From Adiantum capillus-veneris (Eukaryota; Streptophyta; Polypodiopsida; Polypodiales; Pteridaceae), in assembly GCA_014529385.2 (NCBI GenBank), contig CM043968.1, positions 7,515,648 through 7,579,647 on the forward strand: a stretch of DNA of 64,000 nt, in the 5' to 3' direction. Made by a program: the position numbers and the translations under genes. This document shows positions 11,249 to 21,861 of the stretch, piece by piece; position 1 is the stretch's first letter; the number at the start of each line of letters is the position of its first letter. The notes below the pieces were generated by a model. It saw only the letters and a list, made by a program, of their open reading frames with translations. It made no database searches and had not been told where the DNA came from.

Positions 11249-11256
11249 TATTTATA
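11249..11256 (-). promoter_or_regulatory. TATA box of the Penelope-like minus-strand gene
   Basis: Minus strand reads AAAGTATAAATACCCC. Transcription would start near 11220, about 80 nt before the exon 1 ATG. The box is unchanged in the second copy (21179-21172). It is a textbook plant TATA box in the right place, though activity is unproven. Confidence 0.6.
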
Positions 11257-11938
11257 CTTTGCTGAAGCAAATCGGGGAGCAGATCCGCCACAGACTCGGA
11301 CCAGCTACAGCATTAGACAGCGCCCATACGGTCCAGATACTCCGGGATTATCACAGCTGAAGATCCGGTTGGATCTTTATCAACCCGCCCCAGCATTCGC
11401 TGTTATACTCACCTGCCACCTCAACCCTAGCGCAGGTAGTGGTTGGTGCAGGCAGCCCGACTCAATAGAGAAGCTTTTTAAAATACGCTATTGAGTGTAT
11501 AGAGAGAGAGAGATTTTATTAACCTTAAAGCAAGGTCAAGTCCAATAATACCAACTCACATTATGTATACCAACTAAAAAAACAAATGCGGTCGATACCC
11601 GGTTCGAATTACCTTACGAGCTTTTTGAACCTGGCTCAGGTTGATCCCACACATCCCATTTACCAATTCAACTAAACCTTATACTCAGCTTAAGTCATGC
11701 AGCCATCCACTAGGGTACAGTATACCAGCAAGGATCTTAACGTTGTACGATACACTACATAGCCACAACACTTTTGTGATTAATTCTTACTTCCAATTCC
11801 GACTCAAAGTCAAAATGTGGGTCAATAAAAGCCAGATGACACTTATACATAAACACGTTCAAGGTAACAGTAAGGAGTAACTGTACTCAAGTAATTTACA
11901 TATCCGTAAATTTGCTACTCAGGTGAGTTAATAAAAAA
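11257..11938. other. Divergent intergenic region between the two unit genes
   Basis: This is 0.68 kb between the minus-strand TATA box and the plus-strand ATG. The part next to the TATA box (11270-11470) is GC-richer than its surroundings, then comes a short GA tract (about 11503-11513). A short plus-strand open frame at 11641-11880 is also open in copy 2 (21564-21803), but at this level of identity that is weak evidence. No clear plus-strand TATA box was found. Confidence 0.4.
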
Positions 11939-12362
11939 ATGGCCTACAATCGAGAACTGGTTTTTTCCATAGCAACAGCACACCTTTATCAATCAGGTGA
12001 CTCTACTCAGAGAGCTACTTTACACCGTTATGAACTACATCTATTCCCGCAATTAGGAACCTCTGTTTCCCAGACTAAATGGTGGTCATATCAAAATTGA
12101 GTGACTCGTGTAACCCTTTGGAGTCGCGAGCATTTTAGGAAAAATATCAGATCAGCGATGGTTACTGAGGCTCTGGGCCTACGGCCACAGTATTATTACA
12201 TAGAACATTCATTGAAGCTAGGTTTTTCAGAGCGGTTATACCTGCTAGCCCAATTCCTTCCACCTCATAAGATCTTTTTGTATTGTAGTTATGGTCACCA
12301 ATTAAGAGGGTATTTTAACAGTACTCCACGCACCCGAGAGTATGGGTTAGACTTGGCAACTC
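11939..12362 (+). pseudogene. Divergent ORF, N-terminal part, interrupted by the gypsy LTR
   Basis: The ATG at 11939-11941 (context AAAAAAATGG) opens a frame starting MAYNRELVFSIATAHLYQSG. It has one in-frame TGA at 12098-12100, where copy 2 has CGA (Arg), and runs to the LTR at 12363. The last five bases before the LTR, AACTC, are one copy of the target duplication (GACTC on the other side, one mismatch). I do not recognise the family; aromatic-rich stretches such as QTKWWSYQN and PQYYYIEH stand out. See the entry at 21862 for the full-length reading. Confidence 0.5.
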
Positions 12363-12956
12363 TGTGCACTCCTTGCCGTACTGTCGAAGCAAGGGACTTG
12401 CGGATACACCGTGTGCGAGCCACAAATGGCTCTAAGCACACAAAAAGACTAATCTAGCAAGCTCAAGAGAGCAAAGGGTGTGTCACTCACCGCTCTACGC
12501 TCGCCTTCGTGGTGGATTCCTCACCGCGATGAAGAAGAAGCTGCAGTCGTCCCGTGCTCAACTGCTTCGCCGCCGCCGTGCCTTCGTAGCTATGCTCGAT
12601 CACACACACACTCTCCCTCTCTCTCTCTCTCTCTCTCACATACACACACACACAAGGAGGTGAAGAAGAAGAAGATGAAGATGGAGATGGAGCAAGAGCA
12701 CTCTTCTATTGCACAAATGAGAGAATGAGTGAATTTTAGGTTTAGTTGGCTTTTATATGAGCTCACCCCATTCACACTTGGGCGCCCATGCTTAGCCAAC
12801 TAATCCCTTGAATGTCTCAGTTAGAGTGCGCCTCTCATCGGCGATCACTCTTACCCTTTTCTTATTGGTCCGACAAGCCCGGTACCTGACTCTACCAAAT
12901 ACATAATACACGTCCATCGTAGGTGATGGGGTGTCCGTGAGCCATGAGGGTTAACA
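12363..12956 (-). repeat. Gypsy LTR (3' LTR of copy B)
   Basis: 594 bp with TG...CA ends, homologous along its length to 3494-4103 and carrying the same TATA box (12757-12750) and a shorter CT/CA microsatellite (about 12600-12654). The adjacent polypurine tract shows it is the 3' LTR of a minus-strand element. Confidence 0.9.
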
Positions 12957-12973
12957 TGCCCCCCTTCCTGATG
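12957..12973 (-). other. Polypurine tract
   Basis: Minus strand reads CATCAGGAAGGGGGGCA, immediately before the 3' LTR. This is the usual primer for plus-strand DNA synthesis and confirms the element's direction. Confidence 0.75.
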
Positions 12974-14272
12974 TAGATTCCGTCCTCGGAAGCTATTGAG
13001 TTGAAGCTCATTCGTCGAGGTGGAAGAGCATTTGAGATGAATGTCCTTAGCCTTCTTCAGTCACTGCAAAATCAAACAACATTGGCACAGTAATTGCATT
13101 CTCATAAGTGATTAAAAATCATATGTAGTTTTAGGTAGACAAATTGATTGGTAAAAGAATTTCAAACAATTTGTCAGCAATGAACATTAAATTGCAATGT
13201 AATCAAATGCATAAACACATGTAAAGGTAAAAAATTAAACAAGTCTGGGGTCGCTAATTTGACGATCGAAAGGCACTAGAGATCGAATATTAATACCATG
13301 GGTAAGCTTCTTAATTTTCTATGGTCAATTAAGTTGTTTAATCGCGAGAGCCAAGTATTCATGTTCGAGGGCTGACTAGAGGCTATATCTAGAAGACCTT
13401 GTAGTTAAGCTACCATAAAAGGAATTTCTCATGAAATCATCGCCTGACTGATTACTTTTTCTTTGACCCCCCAAAGTCTTTTCACAGTGATTCACTTTGA
13501 TGTGTGTGCTTATTTTGTATGCCTTGGGTTTTTTGCTTTTCAAGGAAAAGCGCCCACACTGGGAACCTCTAGGGCTCTAGTACCATAGGCAATACATGTG
13601 AGTGAAGTACCAAATCAAGCTGAGATTTCTCTTCCAGCTTAAGATTTTACAGTGGGGCACTTTGATTTTTTGTTTGTTCATTTTCAACATTTTAATTTTG
13701 TAACTTTTGGGGGTCATATAACACTGATACACCTCCCCAGGCTCATCACACTAGTAAACTCCCTTTATAATACTTAAGCTAAAGGTCAATAGGGTCAAGC
13801 CCACTAGAAAGCCCTAGTACACTTCACACAATGCTGCCTAAATCGGATTAAGAACTTAAGTAACCATTGATTATTAGGAAGGCATTCCCCATGGTATTAA
13901 GAGAAGATCTTTAACACCTAACTTGGTCAAACTAGCTTAGTCGGACTGTTTGATTTTTAAACCTAGACAAGTGATTAGGACAAAAAATTACATTGAATTA
14001 AATGTTTGATACTAAGCAAATGCGGTGAATATTAGGCTACCAATCACAATTAAAGCAGACAATCATAGATGCAAAAAAGATAAGGGGCAATGCTAATGGA
14101 CAAGAAACACCTGTTTGTGTCGATGGTCGCACTTGATTTGAAGAGTGAGTCGAGATAAAGATTCCATGAAGGTCCAAATCCTAACCACAGCAACATGTTC
14201 CTGTACACACTATGAACACAAACAATACCTCTAGGAGGCACATCAGTGGGAAAAGAGACTAGGTGTGTAGCA
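12974..14272 (-). other. 3' non-coding region of gypsy copy B
   Basis: 1.3 kb between the end of the last coding frame and the polypurine tract. It is AT-rich with stops in all frames at ordinary density. I see no ORF, structured repeat or antisense gene here that I can support. Confidence 0.5.
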
Positions 14273-15066
14273 TTATGTGATCTTTCCCTTCCCACGGTCT
14301 GCCATTGGCTTTAGCGTTACACTGTTTGACTCATATGGGTTTGTTGTCGATAGGGAAGGACACATTTTACGTTTAGGTACCCAAATTTGCTCATTTCCAT
14401 CATAGTAGCCTTGGGCTTCTAATAGTCGTTTTGGAATCCATCGTGATTTGGTCTTGAATCTCCTAGGGCTCGCTCTTGGTTTTCCGGGGAAATTTTTTCT
14501 TGGAATGGATGGGAGGGTTGAGGTAGTTGGAAGTAAGGCCTTGGGGACCCATTGATATGTACTCTTAGGTCGTGCAGGTTGAGTACTTGCAATATTACTG
14601 CTTGCTTCAACTACAAGTATTGAAGTGCTAGGTTCATGGGTAGCCGGCAAAGACGAGTTAACCACCTTGGCGTGTGAATGTTGGCTATCCTTCAACTTTG
14701 CTAGAGTTTGCAACGTAGGTGACTTTGCTTGAATGATAGGGGTAAGAGTCGGTGGTCGCGTCGTGACACTACCAGTATCCCAATCAATAGTGCATTTGGT
14801 TGCCAACATCCACGTGCATCCCAGGTTTACGTTGCCTTCCATAGCTCCCGCGGGCATGACTAGAAACCTCTGCACTCTTCTTCCATTGTCATAGAAAATA
14901 GGGGTCTCAAGGACTCCAAGAATAGCAGTTTTCTTTTTATTAATGCCCTTGAATTGCATCGTACTCGGAGATAGGGTCGGTTTCCCTAATTGACACCAAA
15001 CTCCATAGGATAACAAATTGTGTTTAGCTCCCGTATCTAATAAGGCATTGTATAGTACTTTCCCAT
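14273..15066 (-). pseudogene. C-terminal DTGA protease-like domain with WVPK-repeat tail
   Basis: After the integrase, a frameshift near 15050-15066 opens a new frame with LYNALLDTGAKHNLLS, a retropepsin-type active-site motif, then FKGIN and FLVMPAG-type strand motifs and GCTWML. The remainder (about 14750-14273) is basic and low in complexity. It has three copies of a W-[VI]-P-K motif: YQWVPKALL, SRWIPKRLLEAQGYY and IWVPKRKM. A second aspartic-protease-like fold after integrase is not the standard gypsy order. It may instead be a capsid-proximal or clan-AA accessory domain. The function of the WVPK tail is unknown, but the tail recurs in the gypsy relative at 53 and 60 kb. Confidence 0.6.
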
Positions 15067-17672
15067 AGGGGCTTTAGCTCAATTGGGTATTGTAGGAGTG
15101 GCTCAGATTCTAATGAGTCGTCATCTGTGTCCTTGAAAAATGCTTGCGTGATTCCCAGATTAGCCTCTCGTTGGCGTCTAAGACGTTGTTGTCGTTCTCG
15201 AGCCTCAACTCTTGCTTGGATTTTTTTAAGCTCTGCTTGTTCCTTGGCAGCCTTCTTTTGATGGATGGCTTGCAACTCTTCCTGGCTTAGAGGATCATAA
15301 TATCTTTTGAATTTACTCCCATTAAGGAATCCAATGGTTTCAACTCCATCTAGAGTCTCCACACGAATGGTACCTTGCGGGGTAATTTCACACACTCGAT
15401 ATGGTCCCTTACCAGCGTATTTCAATTTCTTCTTTTCATTACGTACCCCGTACATAAGAACTTTATCACCAACCTTGATGTCTTTATCCTTTAAATGGCT
15501 ATCAAACCACTTCTTTCTCCTATCCTTCTCCACTAGAGCATTTCGCACAGCTAATTGCCTCTCTTCATCTAGCCTTTCCAGGATATATAATCGCTCCATT
15601 AAGGGGTTACCATCCCAACCTTCTTGAGAAGCTACTCGAAGACTAGGAATGACAAACTCCCATGGCATAACTGCTTCTTGGCCATACACCATCTTAAATG
15701 GTGTGCAATTAATAGCAACTTTATACGCAATACGATAAGCCCATAAAGCTGATGTAAGCTTTAGGTCCCAATCAGTGCGATGAGCCTCAACTGTCTTTGT
15801 CAAAATGGAGATGAGAGTTTTGTTGGTACTCTCAGCTTGGCCATTTGCTTGGGGATAATAGGGTGTAGACTTGTGGTGAGATATCATGAAGTTTGATGTG
15901 AGTTATTTTATTACTTCATTTATAGATTGAGTTCCATTGTCACTCACAAGTTCAAAGGGGCATCCAAAACGTGTGATAATGTTCTCAAAGAGGAACTTAG
16001 CTGTTGTTTTTGCATCCGCCTTCCGTGTTGCTTTTGCTTCAGCCCATTTGGTTACATAGTAGGTAGCCACAATGATATATCGTGATTTCGTATTACGTGC
16101 AACCGGACTAATCGGTCCTACAAAGTCTAAGCCCCACTTTTCAAATGGTTGGGTTACCTTGATGGGATGTAGAGGCATCCTATCCCTTCTTTGTGGATTG
16201 TTGAAGCGTTGGCATTCATCACATCCCTTTGCAAAAAGTGATGCATCCTTAAACAGAGTGGGCCACCAATAGCCTGACTGTAAGATCTTTCGGGCAGTCA
16301 ACTTTCCTGAAAAGTGACCACCAGCTACGCCCATGTGTGCCTCTTTCTTATCATCGGATGTTACATGCACTACACCTAACATGTTTACTGGTGCAATGTG
16401 TGGTATCTCTTCCCCATCTGGTGTTACCCAGGTTGTTCCTCTAGCTCCCCATGTATCTATAGTTGCTGCTAGGTGTACCCAATCGACATTGTCTGACTCA
16501 GCCATTCCGGGTAGGATATCCATATAAGGAGAGTTCTCCCCAATATTCGTGTCTTCGTTACAGGTGTAACAATACTGTAATGGAGCTGAGTGAATTGTTG
16601 TGTCTGATCGATTATCAATGATGAATTTATTTCCTAGAGGATGCATTCGACCACTTAAAAGATCAACTCGAATGACAGAGTCTTGGAACTGTAAGTAGAC
16701 GTGGTTTTTGGACCAATCATGCACCATTTTTGCTTCCCTCATGAATGGACGCCCTAAGATCATCTCAAATGACATAGGATGCTTGGAAAAATCCATAACA
16801 ATGAAAGTCTGCCTTACCTTGTGTCCCAAGACCTTGATTTTGAGATCCTTTAGCATTCCAATAGGCGTAACAATAGATCCATTAGCCATTTTTACCACTA
16901 CGCTTGTGGCTTCAAGGTGAGGTCGCCCCATAGACTCCCAAAAACTCTTTGTCACCATGCTGACTCCCGCACCACCGTCAAGGACCCCCTTTACAGTTAA
17001 TCCTTTAGTAGTGATTGGTAGAGTAGCATTACATTCATCACCTTCAAAGTATTGCCCCAACTTGTTAACGGGTACTTCAATTACAGATTCATGTCCCGTT
17101 AGGTCAGATGGTGGTGCTAAATGTTCCTCATCATTCATTATCGAGTCAGGTTTGTTCATATGTGCAAACTGTGGTAATCTGACCTGTAATTCTCCATTGA
17201 GGAAGGCTCGAAGAGATGAGACTAGCTCGGGGTCTTTATATAGTTTGGACATGATGGTGGTTCTAACTTCTGAAGACATGAAATCCATCAATTTGGCAAC
17301 ATTTAATGGCATCTTGTGGGACGTAGGACCTTGACAAGAGAATTGTGAAGATGGAATCTCCACTTCCTCAAGGGGGTCGGGCATTCCCTCACCAAACATT
17401 CTCTCTAGTAGGAAAGGTGTGTGTCCACTTTCAGATTTCCTACCCTCACTCTCTTCCCGAATGATACTGGGTATAGCTAACGGCCTGTAGTTCTTGTGAG
17501 GTTGAAATTGTGTGGGAAACACTGTGTCCAACATCTGGATATGTTTGGGTTCAGGTTCTAATGTTCGTTGAGTTTCTTCCACCAAACCCCTCAGTTGTTG
17601 GACTCGTTCAATTTCCATTGTTGGGTTTGGATAGGTTCCAATCTTTCTCTTGCAATCCTTAGGTGTTCGCAA
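15024..17672 (-). pseudogene. gypsy protease-integrase polyprotein without RT/RNase H, one in-frame stop
   Basis: One frame runs from about 17672 to 15903 (589 aa), then after a single TAA (15903-15901) continues to 15024. Order: an acidic N-terminal linker; a retropepsin with VLDGGAGVSMVT and ILGRPFMREAKMV; a post-protease domain with DWVHLAATIDTW; an integrase HHCC zinc domain (GGHFSG...CDECQR); and the DDE core with Asp in WGLDFVGPI, Asp in VSDNGTQ and Glu in QAESTNK. A GKGPYRVCE beta-barrel region and a coiled coil rich in Gln/Arg/Ala follow. No RT or RNase H motif lies between protease and integrase. The protease motif is DGGA instead of D[TS]GA. All integrase catalytic residues are present. 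Confidence 0.82.
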
Positions 17673-18587
17673 CTGGGTGGTTTAACTTTGAATACTCTTT
17701 TGGTGTTCGTCGTAATTCCCTCTCGTGATCCTCCTCACTGGCTTTTTCCTTTGTAGTAACAGTTTTGGTCTCCGTGGTCTCTATCAAATCTGAGTCATCC
17801 TCAGGGTCATTCATATACACGGGATCCTCTCCTGTCCCTATGTTAGTCTTTGAACTAGGTTTTGAGCTAGAAGCATTAAGGGATTTCTTTCTTCGTGTTT
17901 TCTTCTTTCTCGCTCGGCCAATGGATGCAGCATCTCTCTCTTCGAGGATGTAATTTTGCTTTTGGAGCATCGACCGTGTGAGTGCATTCACTGGTGCTAT
18001 GTTTATATTTGGTGGTGTCCCATCAACAATCTCTATTATGTTCAATGGTGTGATTTTCGGTGCGTTCGGATTGTTAGGACACTGTGCGATCAAATGATCT
18101 ATGCCACAACGATTACAAGTGAGTATTGGCATTGCCAATGCACTCCCTTGACTTGTTTGCATTAGTGCAGCATTCTTTTGCATTCTAGTGGGGCACTCAG
18201 CTACTCGATGTGGTCCACCACATTCGTAGCACTGAAGAGGTGTTCTCCTGGCAAAACTATTAATGTTTTGGCGTCTTGCTGCTAGCGCAGTAGCTTGATA
18301 TACCGGTTTGATTTTTCCCCAATGGTCTTCCATATAGTACATGGGACACTCCTCAAGCATGTCGACTCCATAGGTGATACTAGAGTCTATGTCCTCTTCG
18401 CAATCTACATAAGTACTAGATGACTCACAACCTATTTGGTTCATAGGTGTAACTCTTGGATGAGGGGGTTGCGGTCCTCGCACTGGAGGTGGCAACAGTG
18501 TGGTTTGGACCGCATTTTGGGTTCTAGGGACCATGTGCTGTAATGGCAACTGTTGCTCCATGGGTGGGGTAGGAATCAATGCAGGAA
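17659..18587 (-). pseudogene. gypsy gag, C-terminal part, truncated at the rearrangement junction
   Basis: 306 codons are open here, with the last two gag zinc knuckles (CYECGGPHRVAEC and CNRCGIDHLIAQC), a basic stretch (RARKKKTRRKK) and an acidic C-terminus. It overlaps the protease-integrase frame by 14 nt in another frame (a +1 shift on the minus strand), so frameshift expression or a small deletion is needed to join them. At 18587 the gag is cut: the next bases are TTTAAAAAAACACATAG of the Penelope-like unit, not the gag sequence seen at 520 onward. Confidence 0.85.
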
Positions 18588-21007
18588 CTTTTAAAAAAAC
18601 ACATAGTTCTTAACTAGTATATTGTTTATATTTGAAAAAACATTTCTTTGGCATTTTTGCCAATCTGATAAAGGAAACTGAACACTCATAAAGCATCTAT
18701 GTATGTTAGAATTTACAAATTTATAAACCTGAGCTCACTCCCTTTTGTTATTTTTTTATTTTTATTAAAAAAAATTATTTCTCAAGAAATATTATAGTTA
18801 TCATGTCATGTCTGACATACTGTAGCCCAAGTCAGATATAAACTGTTTTTTTTATATATCATAAAGCCCTAGATGCGTCAGTCCTTAGATCAGACTCAGA
18901 CCTTGTCCGAGAAAGATACGAGAAAAGATTAACCAGCAAAGATTAGTTAAAGGGAATTATATGAATTTCCTTATAATACCAAGGCCTTAAAAACCAACTT
19001 CTAGAAGCTTTTTTTTATATATACTGCAAGATGTTAGGTACGAATCAGTTAATATATACTTGAGTGAAATTAGGAAGCTAGCGGATGATGTCAAGCAAAT
19101 TCTATTGAATAGCCGAGGTTCAAACCAACCAAGACCTTCAGACCTCAGTCACTATGTTGAAGTAATGGTAAGTCACCGAACACTATCACTAAACTTCATA
19201 GTATGAGATGTAAAAAAGATCAAGTAACTTTGCAACCAGCTTAATCCGGTATGTGTTGCCACTCTTTACCTCTATAGACAATCCGGTATGTGTTGCCACT
19301 CTTAATCAATCCAGTATCTATTGCCACTCTCAGCTTTATAAATATTTAGAAAAAGAGCGACATATCAGAAGCTAGTACTAAGTAAATACAAAAATAGTTT
19401 TTAGCGGATTCAGTGAGATAGGCATCTGCTCTAAAAAGCAATTCGATCTTACTAGTAGGTGATGTAATATGGTAAAAACAGTTAAGTCAATTTGCAAAAC
19501 CAAAATTTTCTCCTACACGTGGTTATGAGATACTACTTACTACCAACCAAATATCAGACGACAGGACACCATTTCCGAAACCTGTATTAAGTGCCCTCAG
19601 AATAATCTACAGCTGATTCGATAGAATAGGTACCAGAACTAGAAAGTGAATCAGTCAAGGGACTGTCCTCTTACTAAAAGGACCTCAGCAATGTAGTGTT
19701 ACAATAAACCAAAATATCTTTTCAACTTTATAAGATCATTACGGCTCATTTTTTTGTGAATTTCTGGTTTTTTTTCCGATCTGCAGTATCCCTTTCAAGA
19801 GTACATTACATCTATTGAGTAGTTTTTTACCAGAACATAACATCATCACCCATATATACAATTCCTTTCCTTTAAGTACCATACAATCCTCTTACCTTAG
19901 CAGTCAAACTCCCTTATACCTGGCAGTCTCCCCATTTTTCTTTTTTAAATACAGATTATTCCTCAGAAAGCCAGTTTTACAGCACTTTTTACGGCAACCA
20001 GACATATTACTACTATCATTCAAAAAAAACTAGGTAGTTCTTAGTTTAACTGAGCCATTCACACTTCTTACCTTAACAGTAAGAGTCAATTTCCAGAACC
20101 AGGTTATATATCTATTTTTTTGTTTATTTTACGAAAACAAACACCATTAGTCAAACAGGGTTACAATTTCCTATCTGTCCCAGAGCAGACATGTACTCCC
20201 ACTAAAATTACTCCCATAAACCTGTAAGAACAGTTTTCAGAACAATTTTCCATTTTTAAAAAATCTATATTACTGGTTTTTCAAGGCCTTTCAAAACTTT
20301 TTTTCAGCATAGCTTCAAAATAACAATGGCCAGTCTCTAGAGTAAGAGATATTTTCTGTTTGACACAAGAAAGGTCAGTATCCAATATGGTCAGCAAATC
20401 TGAAAACAGCCTTTCATTTATTCAAAGTCTCTTCATTTCGAAAATTCGGTACCAGTATTCTGAGTTTATTCAGTCTAAGGTCAGCACATGTACAAAATGT
20501 ACTCCGACTCCTTAGTATTACAGCAGACATAGGTCTCCAACATTACATGCACACTATTTTTAGCTTATTTTTTTAGATATTGGTGAATTTCTGGCTCTAT
20601 GTAAAGACCAGCTAGACATACATCAAAACAATTGAATAATCCCAGCTAACTTTACCTTTTCCAATGTAGTCCTCACCATAATCATGCCATTAGACATGCT
20701 CAGGTCATATTATTCCATAGCCGACAGTGTCAGACTAATCCCCTCCAAAACGGATAAAGCATACAAAACTAGTTTTTTTTATTTCCCCTTCTACTGATTT
20801 CACGATTCCATACCACATAAGTCCATAACTTGCATCAATCCCAAAGCAAGCCAATCTAATATCTCCTCTTAAACCCCTTACACAAGAAAGGTCAGTATCC
20901 GGAAACGAATTAACTGGGGTTTTTTTTTTTAAATCTCAAAACAGTCTCAGCAAAGCTACACATTATTTATAGAAATTCTCTAGAGCAAAACAAAAAATTT
21001 GTTTAAC

Positions 21008-21064
21008 CTGTAGATTAGGAGACGACGAAGCTTCCACAATCTCCTTTCCATTCTTTTTCGGCAT
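21008..21064 (-). CDS. Second copy of the putative Penelope-like first exon
   Basis: Same 57-nt exon as 11085-11141, with ATG at 21064-21062 and a CAG/GTTAAAC donor at 21007. The coding bases are unchanged while flanking intron bases have diverged. In this copy the downstream exons and RT are missing, so it cannot make the element proteins. Confidence 0.4.
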
Positions 21065-21171
21065 GATTGAGCACACAGTAGAAAATATCTTATAACCCAC
21101 ACAGTATAGAATGCACACAAGTGAATACAGCACGATGCTAAGTGAGTAAGAGTACTCACTTTTTTAAGGGG

Positions 21172-21179
21172 TATTTATA
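21172..21179 (-). promoter_or_regulatory. Second copy of the Penelope-like TATA box
   Basis: Minus strand TATAAATACCCC, identical to 11256-11249 and 108 bp before the exon 1 ATG. Confidence 0.5.
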
Positions 21180-21861
21180 CTTTGCTGAAGCAAATCGGGA
21201 GCAGATCCGCCACAGACTCGGACCAGCTACAGCATTAGACAGCGCCCATACGGGCCAGATACTCCGGGATTATCCCAGCTGAAGATCCGGTTTGATCTTG
21301 ATCAACTCGCCCCAGCATTTGCTGCTATACTCACTTGCCACCTCAACCCTAGCACAGGTAGTGGCGTGTTGCAGGCAGCCCGACTCAACAGAGAAGCTTT
21401 TTAAAATACGCTACTGAGTGTATAGAGAGAGAGAGATTTTATTAACCTTAAAGCAAGGTCAAGTCCAATAATACCAACTCACATTATGTATACCAACTAA
21501 AAAAACAAATGCGGTCGATACCTGGTTCGAATTACCTTACGAGCTTTTTGAACCTGGCTCAGGTTGATCCCACACATCCCATTTACCAATTCAACTGAAC
21601 CTTATACTCAGCTTAAGTCATGCAGCCATCCACTAGGGTACAGTATACCAACAAGGATCTTAACTTTGTACGATACACTACATAGCCACAACACTTTTGT
21701 GATTACTTTTTACTTCCAATTTCGACTCAAAGTCAAAATGTGGGTCAATAATATCCAGATGACACTTATACATAAACAAGTCCAAGGTAACAGTAAGGAG
21801 TAACTGTACTCAAGTAATTTATATATCCGTAAATTTTCTACTCAGGTGAGTTAATCAAAAA

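Larger units (their letters stand above)
4314..12362 (-). mobile_element. Penelope-like retroelement unit with divergent promoter region
   Basis: On the minus strand this contains, in order, a TATA box (11256), a 19-codon exon (11141-11085), a second exon (7991-7845), ORF1 (7756-6404) and an RT ORF2 (6402-4427). On the plus strand a separate ORF starts at 11939. The upstream half (8660-12362) recurs at 18588-22282 with about 97% identity by eye, which shows it travels as a repeat. The left limit is taken at the TG tract and the right limit at the LTR that interrupts the plus-strand ORF. Both ends are therefore approximate, and no terminal repeats, hammerhead core or endonuclease could be seen. 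Confidence 0.6.
12363..18587 (-). mobile_element. 3' half of a Ty3/gypsy-like element lacking RT (copy B)
   Basis: Read on the minus strand: end of gag (18587-17659), protease, integrase, a second DTGA protease-like domain with a WVPK tail (to 14273), 1.3 kb non-coding, polypurine tract, and 3' LTR (12956-12363). The LTR is preceded by AACTC, the target duplication. The element stops abruptly at 18587 inside gag, exactly where the second copy of the Penelope-like segment begins. The RT and RNase H normally found between protease and integrase are absent. Confidence 0.85.

Noticed and set aside
11585-11615. GGTTCGAATTACC, resembling a tRNA B box (tRNA-derived SINE)
   Set aside because: No A box at the right distance, no cloverleaf and no SINE-like tail.
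12101-12457. Plus-strand open frame of 118 codons across the LTR edge
   Set aside because: It is a chance fusion of the broken divergent ORF with LTR sequence, because the target duplication and LTR start lie inside it.
1-18587. Endogenous virus rather than retrotransposon
   Set aside because: No envelope or movement-protein reading was found. LTRs, PBS, gag and integrase order fit an LTR retrotransposon.
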